From: Lineus longissimus | Taxonomy: Eukaryota > Nemertea > Pilidiophora > Heteronemertea > Lineidae | Assembly: GCF_910592395.1 (NCBI RefSeq) | Contig: NC_088314.1 | Span: forward strand, 5,458,001-5,518,000 | Reading direction: 5' to 3' | DNA length: 60,000 nt | Position numbers and translations under genes: made by a program | Shown here: positions 22,301 through 34,600 of the stretch, piece by piece | Layout: every line of letters starts with the position of its first letter | How positions within the stretch are numbered: position 1 is the stretch's first letter | Notes under the pieces: model-generated | Told to the model about the DNA's origin: nothing | The model's input: only the letters and a program-made list of their open reading frames with translations | Database searches by the model: none

Positions 22301-25080
22301 TTCCCAGTCCACCTGGTGCAGAAGCAGCTATATATCATGATATGAGCGTCTGCTTGCTGGATTTTACGTAAAAGCAAAAAAGACCTGGAGCATTTAGCCT
22401 ACCATTTCGGTTTGCTCTGGTAACAGTTTGAAGTCACAGGGCTTGTATAGGATAACGGTTAAGCCAGTGACCCTTTGAAAAGGTTCAATTAGCCAGCAGA
22501 ATGCCCGAGAGTGCGCAAAACCATGCATTGGATTTGGTGCAATAGTTTGGGCGATATCTATAGATCAGTAGACTGTAATAAGTGCTTTTTCAGGGAATGC
22601 GAACGGCTTTATTAAAACATTGGTGCTAAAATACTGATGAGTTAAGCACTAATTCATGCTGGCAATGTTAGCATGAAAAACTGCAGTATAAATGGTGCAT
22701 GTTTTTGTAAGTGTTTCTGGATATATTTCCTTTAACACCACCCATTGCAAGATCGTTCCCACTTTATCTGTCAATTTATTTGAAGCTGTTATCTCTTGCC
22801 CGAATAATGTTTGAACAAGAAAATAATTTCCTCAAATTTTGTTCGGAACAAACAGAAAATGCGAAATGTCCATGTTTTTGATGACAGCGCAAGGAAATGA
22901 TCGTAAGTGCGTTGGCGATAATCGTTTCGGGCAATCTCTTGTGGTGACTAAATTATTCCGTCGGCGCGGGCCAAAAAGGTGTACATGTATAGTTGCATGC
23001 ATTTTGCTGCCCCAGAACCAGCCCATCTCACCGCGCCCGCACCACGGGTTAATTGTCAGTCACTTATATGCTTCAGGGAAGGCATGCATCAGTCATTTAA
23101 AAAAAAAACAGAATATTATATAGAACGAAAAGGTCGGGGAAAAGGTGTAGAATTGAATTGAAAAGTCATAAAACTACAATTATCAAAATGATGTAGTCAC
23201 GTATTTAATAACGAAAATTCGCTAGTCATGGCATGACCCTGCACTCACTAACCACTTGCGAAAGCATGAAGCGTGTTCGATTACTTGTGCCACACCTAAA
23301 TTCTACACTTCCAGTCGCAGCCATTTTGAATTGCTAATCAAGCAGTCCTCGGATGTAGGTTAATTCCGTCTGCAGTGATGTGTTTGCGACAAAATGGGAG
23401 AAGCTGTTGTTTGAACTGCATAACTGGTGTAAATAATCCCCGCCTTAACTAATGTATGAGTTTATATTGCTTAAATAATAATAAAAAGTCGCCCTTTAGC
23501 AAATGACACTCTATCTGAGCATCAATTATTTTTACTTGTGAAATTATTCTTTCTCATTAAGCAAAGTTCAAAATTATCAAAATTTGCGACATTATGTTTC
23601 AGCCGCTAAATCAGAAATCCTTCTCTATTTTGAAGGTATTTGCAAAGGCGTGCATGGGAGGGCGATACGGTGACAATTGGTGGTATAATACTGTAGTGTC
23701 ATATTATACTATAAGCCCTTTTTGATAATGCCATGAACTAATACTTTTTTCTCCACCGTCAAATGCAATTAGCGCAATGTTTCAAAGGGTTCATATCAAA
23801 ATACAATGTATAAAAGAACCCGATATCACTAGTTAGTTTTTCGACCACAATGCTAATTCGATCGTAGGTGTGATTCCTCTTTTGTATGGGGCGCGGGAGC
23901 TCTTCTTTTTTTGAAATGTAATATGAAGGTCAGAGTCAGGTTAGCTGGAATGGTCTTGCAGTTAAAATGAAAGTATTTTCATTCGAAATGACGCACATAT
24001 ATTAAGATAAAAAATAGTACACCACATTGTCATATTTAGCCTTGTTTCCATAACTATACGGCGGCAGAAGTGTTCCGAGTACTTCTACTTAGGTGTCACC
24101 TTGAGAACAGAGGTGCGGTGAAAATTGCCATGTAGTGAAAGGTCTCCGGATGACTTTCGCGATAAGTGCGTTGGTTCACGGTTGTTTCGCCTGGTGTAAA
24201 TTGGATGAATGAGAAGGCCATTACTGCTATTGCGTTTAGTATACCCGAACTCCCCTCGCCTGATTCCTCTTTGGTGATAGATATTATGGATACCCGGCCC
24301 TTTCAGCTAGAGAAAGAGACAAAATATCGTGTTAACGATATTGGCTTGTACAAATGCAAGCCCATCCACTGATTTCCTCAGCAGAAAACCCTAACGACCT
24401 GGTCAGAGGGAAACTCGCGGAAACCATGTGCAGTATTCGCTCACTAAACGGCCAACACCGTTCGTGTCTCCCATAACAGGTGTGAGTTCGGTGCTTCCTG
24501 TCTCACAGACTTACCATGGCGCCCATGCACCCTCCAAAGCAGCGATGATATTCAGGACGACGCCTCATCAGACATGGAGCCGTGAACGTTTTTGCGGCGC
24601 CTCCCGTCTTACTCGCGCGATGAACTTGAGACCATTTGGCAATATTTACGATTTCAGACCAACATGTTGAATCGATGGCCGGCCGGGCCCGTCTACAAAT
24701 CTGCGGCAAATAAGAAGCAGTCTCCAAGTTAACCTCCCTGATCCACCGTGTCCTATCTCGGATTTACACGTACTTCAAAGCATTGACAGTTCCTCATATT
24801 TTTCGTTTCAGACCAACATGGTGAATGGATGGATCAGCCTTTCGATGTGGTAGAAAGTGAGCAATACATCGGACCCAACGACGGTGAAGTTGTCCCAGAA
24901 AAGGTCGAAGATGGTGCGCCACTGGTCGCGGATTCTTTCATGGACGGCGCGAAGCACACGGCCTTGGATTGGGGCTTTCCGGACCACGAGACCAAACCGT
25001 TAGAATTCGCTGATGTCGAAAAAATTAAAGATGGTCAGATTAGTGGTGGACATTGGGCTAAAAAACGCAAATCGAACTGA
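19385..25080 (+). CDS. Small acidic secreted protein (2 exons)
   Basis: Exons 19385-19565 and 24812-25080 join in phase 1 (G plus AC gives Asp) to a 149-residue protein. The N-terminus is a clear signal peptide: a basic start (MRIKMSR), then the hydrophobic FLLAWCWFVVGLTVAG, with likely cleavage before LPFKH. The mature part has no cysteine and is rich in Asp, Glu, Gly and Pro (for example PNDGEVVPEKVEDG); it ends in a basic tail, KKRKSN. A second in-frame Met at residue 5 could also start. Donor GTAAGT at 19566 and acceptor TTTCAG at 24811 are good. The family is unrecognised. A peptide precursor or matrix protein is possible, but the only dibasic run is at the very end. Position, type and phase resemble the upstream His-rich gene, so the two may be related. 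Confidence 0.7.
20190..20345 (-). repeat. tRNA-derived SINE-like element
   Basis: Read on the minus strand, GGCACGCCAAGTG (A-box-like) is followed by CCCGGGTTCGATACCCGG, containing B-box GGTTCGATACC. A body with GAGGAAAC words follows. The A-box to B-box order and spacing and the GGAGGAAAC body suit a tRNA-derived SINE of invertebrate type. Boundaries are approximate. Confidence 0.5.
21335..21570 (+). repeat. Dimeric AT-rich dispersed repeat, direct copy
   Basis: Two adjacent units of about 115-125 bp each contain a TTTCACTTGATTTT word, a CTCAAAATG(G/A)(A/G)GAGA word and ATCATCATTTTTGGA. The first unit matches 15930-16030 closely. Confidence 0.65.
24647..24713 (+). other. Duplicated splice acceptor and exon start (possible alternative exon)
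   Basis: TTTCAGACCAACATGTTGAA at 24652-24671 repeats, with few differences, the true acceptor and exon start at 24806-24825 (TTTCAGACCAACATGGTGAA). Similarity extends some 12 bp upstream. If used as a phase-1 acceptor, with the exon starting at 24658, the frame gives DQHVESMAGR, then a stop at 24713, replacing the acidic C-terminus with an 18-residue tail. Confidence 0.45.
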
Positions 25081-25346
25081 TATACCTGCGCATTTACGTG
25101 CTGAAGCCTTGTATACGAAGTGGTAGGAACCGAAAAATGCCCGAGTCACGTGGAATTAAATGGTTCACGCTTCAAGGCTGATATAAGTTGCCCATGGCTT
25201 TAGTATCAACCATCGTGACTCCATTTAACTAATTTTACGGAATTTTCTCCAATGTAAATTCGTTTGAGCACAAAAACCTCTGACGAGTACAAGGGGGCAC
25301 GAACATGTATTTATAAATCAACAGTATTTCAATAGGGATTCCTTGA

Positions 25347-25352
25347 AATAAA
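25347..25352 (+). promoter_or_regulatory. Poly(A) signal AATAAA, small acidic secreted gene
   Basis: AATAAA about 267 nt after the stop at 25080, the nearest good signal downstream on this strand. Confidence 0.45.
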
Positions 25353-25402
25353 GCGATTAGCATATCATCGGCAAATGCCTACCTCATACTCAACCCAATC
25401 AT

Positions 25403-25461
25403 CATGCCGATTTATTGGCGTAAGGAGACCTTCTGACGCACATCGCCGGTGAATCGGCATG
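25403..25461. repeat. CATGCCGAT palindromic element, copy 1
   Basis: The left end CATGCCGATTTATTGGCG faces the right end CGCCGGTGAATCGGCATG, an imperfect inverted repeat. The inner words GACGCACATCGCC match those of the copies at 27071 and 45791. It is short and non-coding, probably a MITE. Confidence 0.6.
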
Positions 25462-28402
25462 AAGGCCAAGCCACTGAGGCCACTTGTACAGTTGTTTAGT
25501 TACAGAAGTTACGATTCAATGGCTACAGTCTTCGTTATTTTAGGGGTAGCAAGTCGGTGCACATACTAAATGTAGCTGAGATTTGGCTGGGTATGTAACT
25601 GCGTTGGATGTCGAACTATCCGGGCTAAACTACGGCGGTATGCAATGTAGATACTAAATGCCGATGGTAAAGTTAACCGCAGACCGGTGATGCGATAATA
25701 ATCGCATCCTATGACGAAAACACGCTGTCTATATAAGGGATAATCGCAAGTGTCGGCAGCACGTGCGATAAATATCACTTCCTGTTTGATTTTAAATGTA
25801 TACAATGGATGACAAAACGCTGTAATAAGCGATTTTACCTGCAGACAAGCCATCTTTTTTTTTAATCTCTCATCGCAGCGAAAATTGCTGCACGTCGCTG
25901 TGATGGAAAGAGCTTGTCTGCGGTTCATTTTTAGCCTGAACAATGCTAAGCCGGCTACTCCTTTGTGACCCAGGGGTGTTTTCCTTTGCGGGCTCAAGGG
26001 AGGAGTCCTTGTGGATTTGCGTTTTCGCGGATTTGGGGGGCGACCCTGCATTAAATTGCATTTAAACGTGTTATCTTGATGCCATTCCCAGTGCACGAAC
26101 ACTGAGCCACTCCACAATGTATTTGGTCTTTGGCAACGTCTGGGTGGCGGATGAAACTATTCATACATCAAATTGATTTTTGTTTTAGTTCACGGGGAAA
26201 GGAGAAAAGCTGTAAAGGTCAGCTCAGGTTCCGCCCTGGAGTGAGTTCGTCTTTCAGAGTCTTAAGTATAGAACCTGAAAAGTGAAATAAAGCAAGACAT
26301 ATACGTGTATGAAATATGAGGTGTTTCTTTACTTTCTCAAAATATCTACATATTGTATGATAATAAAAACCTTAAGACAACAACAACAAACATATTGAAA
26401 CGATGGACATTTTCTTTATTGAGGAAAGAAATAGGAACTATGCTAAGTCTTTTGTCCTTCTTGTCTCACACTGTCGTTACATTTTTGCATTCTGCTCAGT
26501 TTAGAAGCCGGAGAAATTTCCACGAATCCACCCTCGGCAGCTGAAGATAAGTCCCTGGCGCATTTAGACAATGAGAAATAGACCAACTTGACTCAAGGCC
26601 ACACCAGGGCAACAACTTATTGTCGAGTAACTGGACAGGCCTCGCTCAATATCTGCTTACTGCTTAAAGAAAAAAAATCGCTAGTCTGCGGACGATAAAC
26701 CTCTTCAAATTACACATGCACTTGCACCAACCGTTTTCGATGGAAATCATTGTCCTATCTTAAACTCAATGGTGAAAGCCGTCACTCATTTTTCAAGGTT
26801 TTTGCTTAAAGAGCACTTAGCTTTGCCAATCAAAATATATACAACCTGAATCAAAATACATGAAATGTATACCAATAAATAGATATAGTTTTTAATGAAT
26901 TATCAGACATCTCGAATTGAAAGAAAACGATTCAATAATTAAAGCCTCATCCAAAGGTTTTCAAAGATGTTTCTCTCGCGTGGTTACTGTCCACCGTTAC
27001 AAGTGAAAACGTGAACTGTACGTGAACCCAGCATATATGGGAGTCGGACTACAGCATTTTACTCGTGGGTCATGCCGATTTATCGGCGGTGCGCGTCAGT
27101 CCAAAAGTCTCCGTCTTCTCCGTCAAGGAAGGATAAGCTGACCCACACGCCGATAGATCGGCATAATTGCCGTTGACACATCCATGCATGTCACTTAAAC
27201 ATCGAGAGTTTGGCAAATCAGCCAAATAAAACATGCTCTGTGTGATGGTTACTAGAAAACATATACGATTACCTAAAATATATACAAATATCATGGCTAG
27301 AACAGTTTCAATAATCCTTTTGTCGGTCCGCGAGTATTTAGCCAGGTAAGACCAGACTAGACCATCAGACCCGATCAGACGAACAGACATCTCTTCAATG
27401 ATGACATTAAATTGAATTTGGAGGTGATTTACATCATATATACAAGTTATCAACCAGCCCCAGCCTTATTTGGACCGGTACATACCTCAGTCCAATTGCA
27501 AATGAAACCATGTCAACACAAGCTTAAAGAAGAAAATGTCTAATTCCGGTGCGTTTTCGCAGGGATTCCGAAAAAAACTTTTGTGGGCCAGGCAGAATAT
27601 CCCGCTTCCATGTCTGTTTCAACCGGACAAGTTGATGATGTCTAGATACTTGTCCCCATATAACCTTGTCAGGGTTCCCCACAAGCATTAAGTAAGAATA
27701 TTTGTCTCTATCCCAATAACTGACCAATACTAACTAACCGTTTGTTTCAATCACGCATCGTTTTGATAATAATTGGAGCTTCAGCACTGACCAAACATTT
27801 CTCTTTCCTCAACGCGACGATCACAAACTCGTGTGTACAATGCCTAAGCACAAGTATATATCTACAATATTTGACTTTGCGCAACAAGATTATTAATTAT
27901 CACCACCTATCGGTCTCTCGTATCAACAATTCTAGCGAACGAAAAGAAGACCAATCATTTCTTACAAGGTAACCCATATCCTCATAGCTACAATGACAGT
28001 TCAAGCAACCACAAGCAGATGGCGTTTTTCAGAAAACGAACTGTTCGGCGCACTACGCCTGTTCTTCGGCAACGGCGTGGTAGGAACACACAACCATGAT
28101 CTGCGTCACAATGGCTGCGGTTATTGGTGAAGGGTTTCCTTAGTCTCGGTCTTCTCTAAGAAGGTCAAGGGCCTAAAACGGTAACTGTTGGTACGAGCGG
28201 TGTTATCGTCCAAACATCTTGCAAGTGGGAAGTATTTCGTATCTTTCTCTTTGCACACCGTTCGCCGCCGTTCGCCCTACATCAATACTCTGCCCGTTTT
28301 CAAGGTGAAGCCACCTTATGGTGAAGATGGTTACCAATTAGATCTTTCGTCCAATAAATAAAACATCACAACAAAAACAAAGAACAAAGTCTCTGTTATC
28401 GA
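25462..28402. other. Intergenic between convergent genes, no supported gene
   Basis: The plus-strand acidic gene ends upstream and the minus-strand Ly6 gene ends downstream. A 183-codon open frame on the minus strand (25566-26117) has no recognisable domain or splice context and is not called. A second copy of the CATGCCGAT element is at 27071-27164. Confidence 0.5.
27071..27164. repeat. CATGCCGAT palindromic element, copy 2
   Basis: The left arm, CATGCCGATTTATCGGCG followed by GTGCGCGTCAG, faces the right arm, CTGACCCACACGCCGATAGATCGGCAT. The arms are about 27 bp with a few mismatches, with about 40 bp between. This is the fullest copy of the family in the window. Confidence 0.65.
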
Positions 28403-28632
28403 TCATATCCAATGGTTAGCCACTCTGTAGAGAAATGTTCCAATCAACCCAAGGAGACACCACAGCGGGTTGAGGTGCAGTTTATTCCCGGCGTTACACC
28501 CGTCAACAACGCATGTACCGAGAAAGCCGCGGAACTCGTGGCCTTCGTATCTAAATTGACCAATCTTGCTGTCCAGCTCCGTTAGTCTCTCCAGCGAGCA
28601 GCGCCGAAACACCACCTCAAGACCGTCGAAGA
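28403..28632 (-). CDS. Ly6-like gene, terminal exon version A (most distal)
   Basis: 230 nt, phase 1, acceptor TATTTTTCAG. It encodes FDGLEVVFRRCSL, TCVVDGCN, then LWCLLGLIGTFLYRV as a hydrophobic tail ending NHWI. It is the most diverged of the three versions (GQFRYEGHEFRGFLG in place of GLFQWEEHVYDGWLN). Confidence 0.85.
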
Positions 28633-31600
28633 CTGAAAAATACAAACATAGCATTCTACAACAGTCGTCCAATTCAATATTCTTTGGACACCGACGCCAT
28701 CTGCTTTCACTGAAGGGCCGCAAGCAAAGCAACATATCTCACTTGGAGTTGGTTGATTAAGCATCGATCTTCAATTAATATTCAATTTCTTTAAATTTTC
28801 GTTGTCACTAAAGCGCAGTTCTGTCATTACAAGTGTATCTAAGTTAACGTTCTACAGGTGTTACAGTGCTCGTACGGTTCAACCTTGAGAATCGACACCA
28901 CATTTCTCGTGGGCATTCTAATTCTGGCCTCAGATCCGACATTGGACACTTTCCCGGAAGAGAAAACTTGCTTTCACACCGATATTTTTATCATTTCAAG
29001 TGTTTTGCGTTGCGACCCTTCAACTGGTCCCATCGAACTGAAACGTACAGAAATACACTTAATTAACTGTCAATCACGTTAATTACATGACGTCAATTAA
29101 GTCCAACGTTTACACACTTGTAAAAGTAGCGTTGTTAGAATCCAACACGTGAATAAAACTGGATGAACATGTAATGTCTGGGCCGAGTTGCAACCGTCGA
29201 TCACACAAGTGTTGAGCCACCCATCATAAACATGCTCTTCCCATTGGAAAAGACCGATTTTGCTGTCAAGTTCTGTTAATCGGCGAAGAGAGCATCGCCG
29301 GATGATCAGCTCAACTCCGTCAGTCGCTAAAAATAGAAATAGTAAATAATGCAAACATATAGCCCTTGTATCAAAGAAATTGTATTTTGACCAATTCCCC
29401 TGATAAAAGTTGATAAAATAACTTTTTGGAGAATATGCTTTCCTGCACAGGGAAAAGCCGCTGATGTCATACTAAGATCATGTGAGAATGTGGATCTCAC
29501 ATTATACATGTACATGTACTGTCTTCTGACATCAGTGGCCCGATATCATTCTGACATCTTGAAAAAAACGATATCCGGATGACATCATGAAATCATCGGA
29601 TTTTCCCTGTGTAATGTTTAGCGTTGCAACTTCCACACAACTGAAACGTATAATTGATATACACATTTAATTAACAACCAATCACGTTAAATACATGTCA
29701 ATTAAATCCAGTGGTTACACACTTGCAAAAGTAGCGTTGTTAGAATCCAGCACGTGAATAAAACTGGATGAACATGTATTGTCTGGGCCGAGTTGCAACC
29801 GTCTATCACACAAGTGTTGAGCCACCCGTCATAAATGTGATCTTCCCATTGGAAAAGACCGATTTTGTTGTCAAGATCGGTTAATCGGGTTAACGAGCAC
29901 CGCCGGATTACCAGCTCAACGCCATCGGTTGCTAAAAGTAGAATAGAAAACGAAAAAACACTGAGGGTTAGTTAACACTTAGAAGAAGAAAAACACTCGA
30001 CATAACGAGGACGGAGAAGAAGAAGAAGATAAAGAAGAAGAAGGAGAAGAAGAAGGAGAAGGAGAAAGACGGACACACGAAAGGGAAAGAGCCAGAGAGA
30101 TATAACTGAGTAAAGGGTCAAATGTCATGTGCTTTCAGGCTTCAAGCTTTCCTATTTGTCGCCTTCATAGGCTACTCGGTAGAAACTCGCAACCAATAAC
30201 CACAGGGTATCTAATTTAGGACAGAGGAAATGGTAATAAAATGGGAGACAAGACAGAAAAGAGGCCCAGTCCTATTTTGTTCCGTGGGGGAGCGGGATGT
30301 ATGTAAAGAGACTCTGCGTGGCCTTGCATCCCCAAAGATGGAACAGGAAGGTCTAATACGCTGTCGATATTGTCGTTTCCTTTAGCTATAGCATACCATT
30401 AGCAATCGTGAAAGGGATACTCAGGAGTCTAGAGAATATCAGTTAACAACTGACAGAGAGTCAGTTACAACTGATAGAGCCATAGTTACAACACTGGACT
30501 TGAGATGGTGAGCGTGTAGTTGCACAGCATGTTCTATTCTAGTGTATTTTCGCTCGTTTTTTAGACTTGATCTAGAAAAGAAGGTTCGCTAAATTACTTT
30601 GACGTCTGGGAAGGTGGCGTTCTCATTATTCTCTATGACTCTTTCCCTGAATGTTAGTCGAAAGTAGCCTAAAGATATAATACCTGACACTTGAAAAACT
30701 AAATCACTATGTCATAGAAAATAAAACTGAGCTCCAAGTCGTGAATAAAAGTGAGCTGAAGGTCATGCAGGTGTAAGCCGTGTACTGCATGAAATGTAAG
30801 ATTCAGTCATCGAGAAAACCACATTGGTCAAATGTTTCAAAACTAATATCCATTGTTAGTGTTAACTAAAAAATCGAAACTATCATGCAAAAGGTATTTA
30901 ACTATTTCCAAAATGATCTAAAGGGAAGGGACTGGAGCCTACTGCCGTTTTGTGGAACGTAGCGTGTTGATGCGAATCTGTGTAATGAGTGCCGCTCTCT
31001 TTCTAGATTTGGCACAGGGAAACCTCGGAAAATCCATCCTGAGATCAGGCTTTTTTATATACTCCTACGTATATCTATAGGCGCAGTATATTGAAAACAA
31101 CTGGTGCCAGGATGCGGAAAGTCGAGATACACAGTCCGTCAAAACAATCCTTAGATGATTTTTGAGCAGGAGTAACCACAGCTGGTCACATATGATACAA
31201 TACGTCGTTTAAGTTAGTATGGTAACTGTGCTAGCATCGCGTCGTCGTCCAAAGGGACCCAATTGAAGAATATTAGCTCGCATATTTAGAAAAGGCCAAC
31301 GGCCACTTTCCAATTTTTTTTAAAATCTCAAATTGTTAAATTGAAATCAACCATTTTTCAATGAGGGTGTGCACATAATATGTAATAAGAATACATGATT
31401 TTTGTTGAGAACATCGATGAGAATGCGCGAGTACACAATAGGCTAGAATCCCTTCCGGTCACTGAACTACGTTGCCTTACTTCGAATTCCCTTTATCTTG
31501 ATGCAGTACGACGCTGGAAATTCCCCCGTATGGCCATCCTTGCCTTGAAAACACTTTTCCCTGTAAACGCTGTAGGCGGGGTCGAATGGATCGTGACAGC

Positions 31601-34600
31601 TTGGATCGGAATAGTTGTAGGATGAGCACATGTAACAGCCAATCGTTCCCCCTGGAATGACAATATGAGAGATGTTTTAAATTCAAGGGCGACATGGGCG
31701 AGATCCTCCGAATACTCCGCTCAAGGAGGTGGTTATGCAATCATAAGAGTTAGCTCCTGTGATAGTTATCAATTTATTCCAACATGGAAGATTAGAAGGT
31801 GGAAACAATTTTTATACTAAAAGTTCACGAAATACATTATTTACAATGTATTGCAGAGAACGTAGGAATCAAAATGCCGTATCACAGTTTTAATAGTCAT
31901 CATTATTTTGTTAGCCATAAGTCGCAATGATAAACACCAACAGTGCGCAACAATGATGAACATGCAACGTTCTACACTAAAGGAGCCAGTAGAAATACGT
32001 TCTCGTCTGACAACGATACAAATTACTCGTAGCCATGGAAACCGTACGATATAACCAGAAAACAAGTTCTTGGTGCTTTTTATTCAAGAGTATGAGCTAT
32101 GTTCTTGGAAGTGTAGGCAAGACCATCAGCGCTGGATAATAATAAAGCTAAGACTGAATAATGCTATTTCCCTCTTTCACAGGGAATACCTTATATACGT
32201 TTCAACAGAACATCGCGTCTGGCGATGGAACGAGACGTTTAGATCTTCTACACCACAAACAAGGTACTTGGTCAAAACAACTACAAACTTTCACTAATTA
32301 CTTTCTAACAACGTTAAGCACATCAAACGTCTTACTCAGAACATTCAATATAATGTTACAGATAGCGCATGTCTTTTGGAAGTAAACACAATATGAAAAG
32401 ATAACGTGTACTTTTCTACCTGCAAATCAGTATGCAGCAAAACTAAAACCGAAAGACCACACTGATAGAAACAAACCATTAAGCTAACAATCGAATCGAG
32501 AAGTGTTAACACCAGTTAATCTAAATCTGCTCACCAAGGTCTAAAACAGAAAAAAAACAAATAAAAGTAAATGCTGTTATCCTACAGTTGCCCTTAACAA
32601 GAGTATGGCATGAACTTTTGCATCAAGACGCATCAGAGATGCAGCTTGGCGTGGTTTCGGATAGAAGAGAGATTGGTGACTGTAACTTGGACAGAAATCG
32701 AACGCCGTCGGATAAATGAAGTTGTATCACTGATAAAACCATAACCTAATCTCATCAATTAATCGTAGACCGTAAGGTTGGTTGCTGTTTTGTTCGTGAA
32801 CTATAGAATATACCACATCTTTGACAAAGTAGTATATTCTATAGTTCACTGGTGTACTCTCAGCTAATAAAGCCATCCACACATATAACATACCAAAGAA
32901 CTACTTGGGGTGCTATAAACTGGCAGAGCTGGCGAAGAGATACTAATATCACGTAGAATAGGACGTGTTACCATGGAAACCAGACTGGGCCAAAACTCTT
33001 GTGTTTACAGCCTTCAAGGACTGTCTTGGTAATTAACACTGGCCTGCCTGCTTAGAGCTCATCGGAACGAAACTGCAGAAATATGGCAAGGGTTGCTATT
33101 ATTGGTCGGCGTCGTAAATCACTTCTTTGTCATTTCTTTTCTCCATCTTCGGAATTATTATAGCCAGGTAAAGTTTCTGAAGGGATTTGATGGGGGGGGG
33201 GGGGGGGGAGAGACACGAGCGACCAACAAGTCAATTCGTGGTTTTAAGGAACTGATACAGAACTGGAGGTATTGGTTTCACCTTTTCGCGAATCGAGATT
33301 ATTTGTTTGTTTACAGTAATCAGAGCTAAGGGAGGCATGTTCGCCGGGAGAATAAAAAATATACGTACTAGTTTCAAGAATGATGATGGACAATACTGGC
33401 CCTGATAATATGGAGCACTGCATAAACACACACACTCACACGAAAACAAAATAAAAAATCACTCTCCTGAAAAAATGGTCAATGATAATAGCTAAAAATA
33501 TAGCTGTGCATAAAGACAATACTGCTTTGGTGCAGAAATTTGCGTGAGAGTGTTAGCTTTGATTGTAAATTTCTTAAAAACCAGATAGGTTCAGTTAGTT
33601 ATTATTCCCTAAATTTTTTAACAAATTAATGGAAAGGAGTGGTTTAGAGCAATCTTGAGGCCAAAAGGTCAATAATGTGAAAAAGAGGCTCGTAATGCAC
33701 AATAAAAAAAACAAACAAACCATCGTGATTAATCTTGCCGAGCATATAACCGATCGATCGGTGTTAGCGAGAGGCATAAAACCACACGAGTGCGATTTCT
33801 GAGGTATCAGACTACACACCAAAGACCATTCATTAGTTTGCATTATGTGGTAAATTAGCAACTACCGCAATGATATCCTTAGATGTAATAACAGATTGAG
33901 AAACACAAATCAACTATCAAAACCACACGACAACAAAATCTGTTCGGCCATTGAAGAATCGGTTTCCGACATCGCACCACATCAACGCCGATAGTCACAA
34001 TCAATCGCAGTTTCGACACATGTGGAATCCAGTCACTGCATACTTAAAGACGCTGTTAGGACCTGTATAATGTACACTCTAAATTTCTATTTTGCTCTTC
34101 GGTTTTTTCTCAATACATGTAGATGAGTTCATGATATTACGCATATTCGGTGACATCAAAAAATTTATATATACATGTACAGTATACGCGATCTCATAAT
34201 CTTTGGCAAATTTAGAGTAACTTTCTGCGCATTACATAGGAAAATGGCAACTGCACCGAGCCTAAGCCATGGCACGTTTTATCTGATACATACTGTTTAT
34301 TTATTGATAGCATACTCAAGGTATTTTTTGCCCTAACAGCATCTTTAAGGGATTCCACATAACGTTCACTCCAACCACATAATGACAACATGAAAACCAA
34401 CATCACTACTTGTAGCAAATCCATACACACGCCAATACATCAAAGGTAGAACACTTAATACGTTGTGCACTCGGCACACAGCTACGTTGCCTAGATATAT
34501 ATACTTTTACAAGCTTAGGAAGTTACTGGGAGGGTCAGACAATCTAATGTATATATATATATTCCATCAAAGTTTCAAGCATACAAAGTATTGAAAAAAA

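Larger units (their letters stand above)
19566..24811 (+). other. Intron of the small acidic secreted protein gene
   Basis: A 5.2-kb phase-1 intron. It contains a tRNA-derived SINE-like copy (about 20190-20345), two tandem units of the AT-rich repeat (21335-21570), and near its 3' end a second copy of the acceptor and exon start (24647-24683). No further exon was identified. Confidence 0.6.

Noticed and set aside
25566-26117. 183-codon open frame on the minus strand
   Set aside because: No recognised domain, no signal peptide, low-complexity basic start, no splice context. A frame this long can occur by chance in 60 kb.
34212-34430. Minus-strand frame beginning with a signal-peptide-like segment (MCMDLLQVVMLVFMLSLCG)
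   Set aside because: Considered as an alternative first exon of the Ly6-like gene, but no phase-1 donor follows the hydrophobic part and the rest is featureless.
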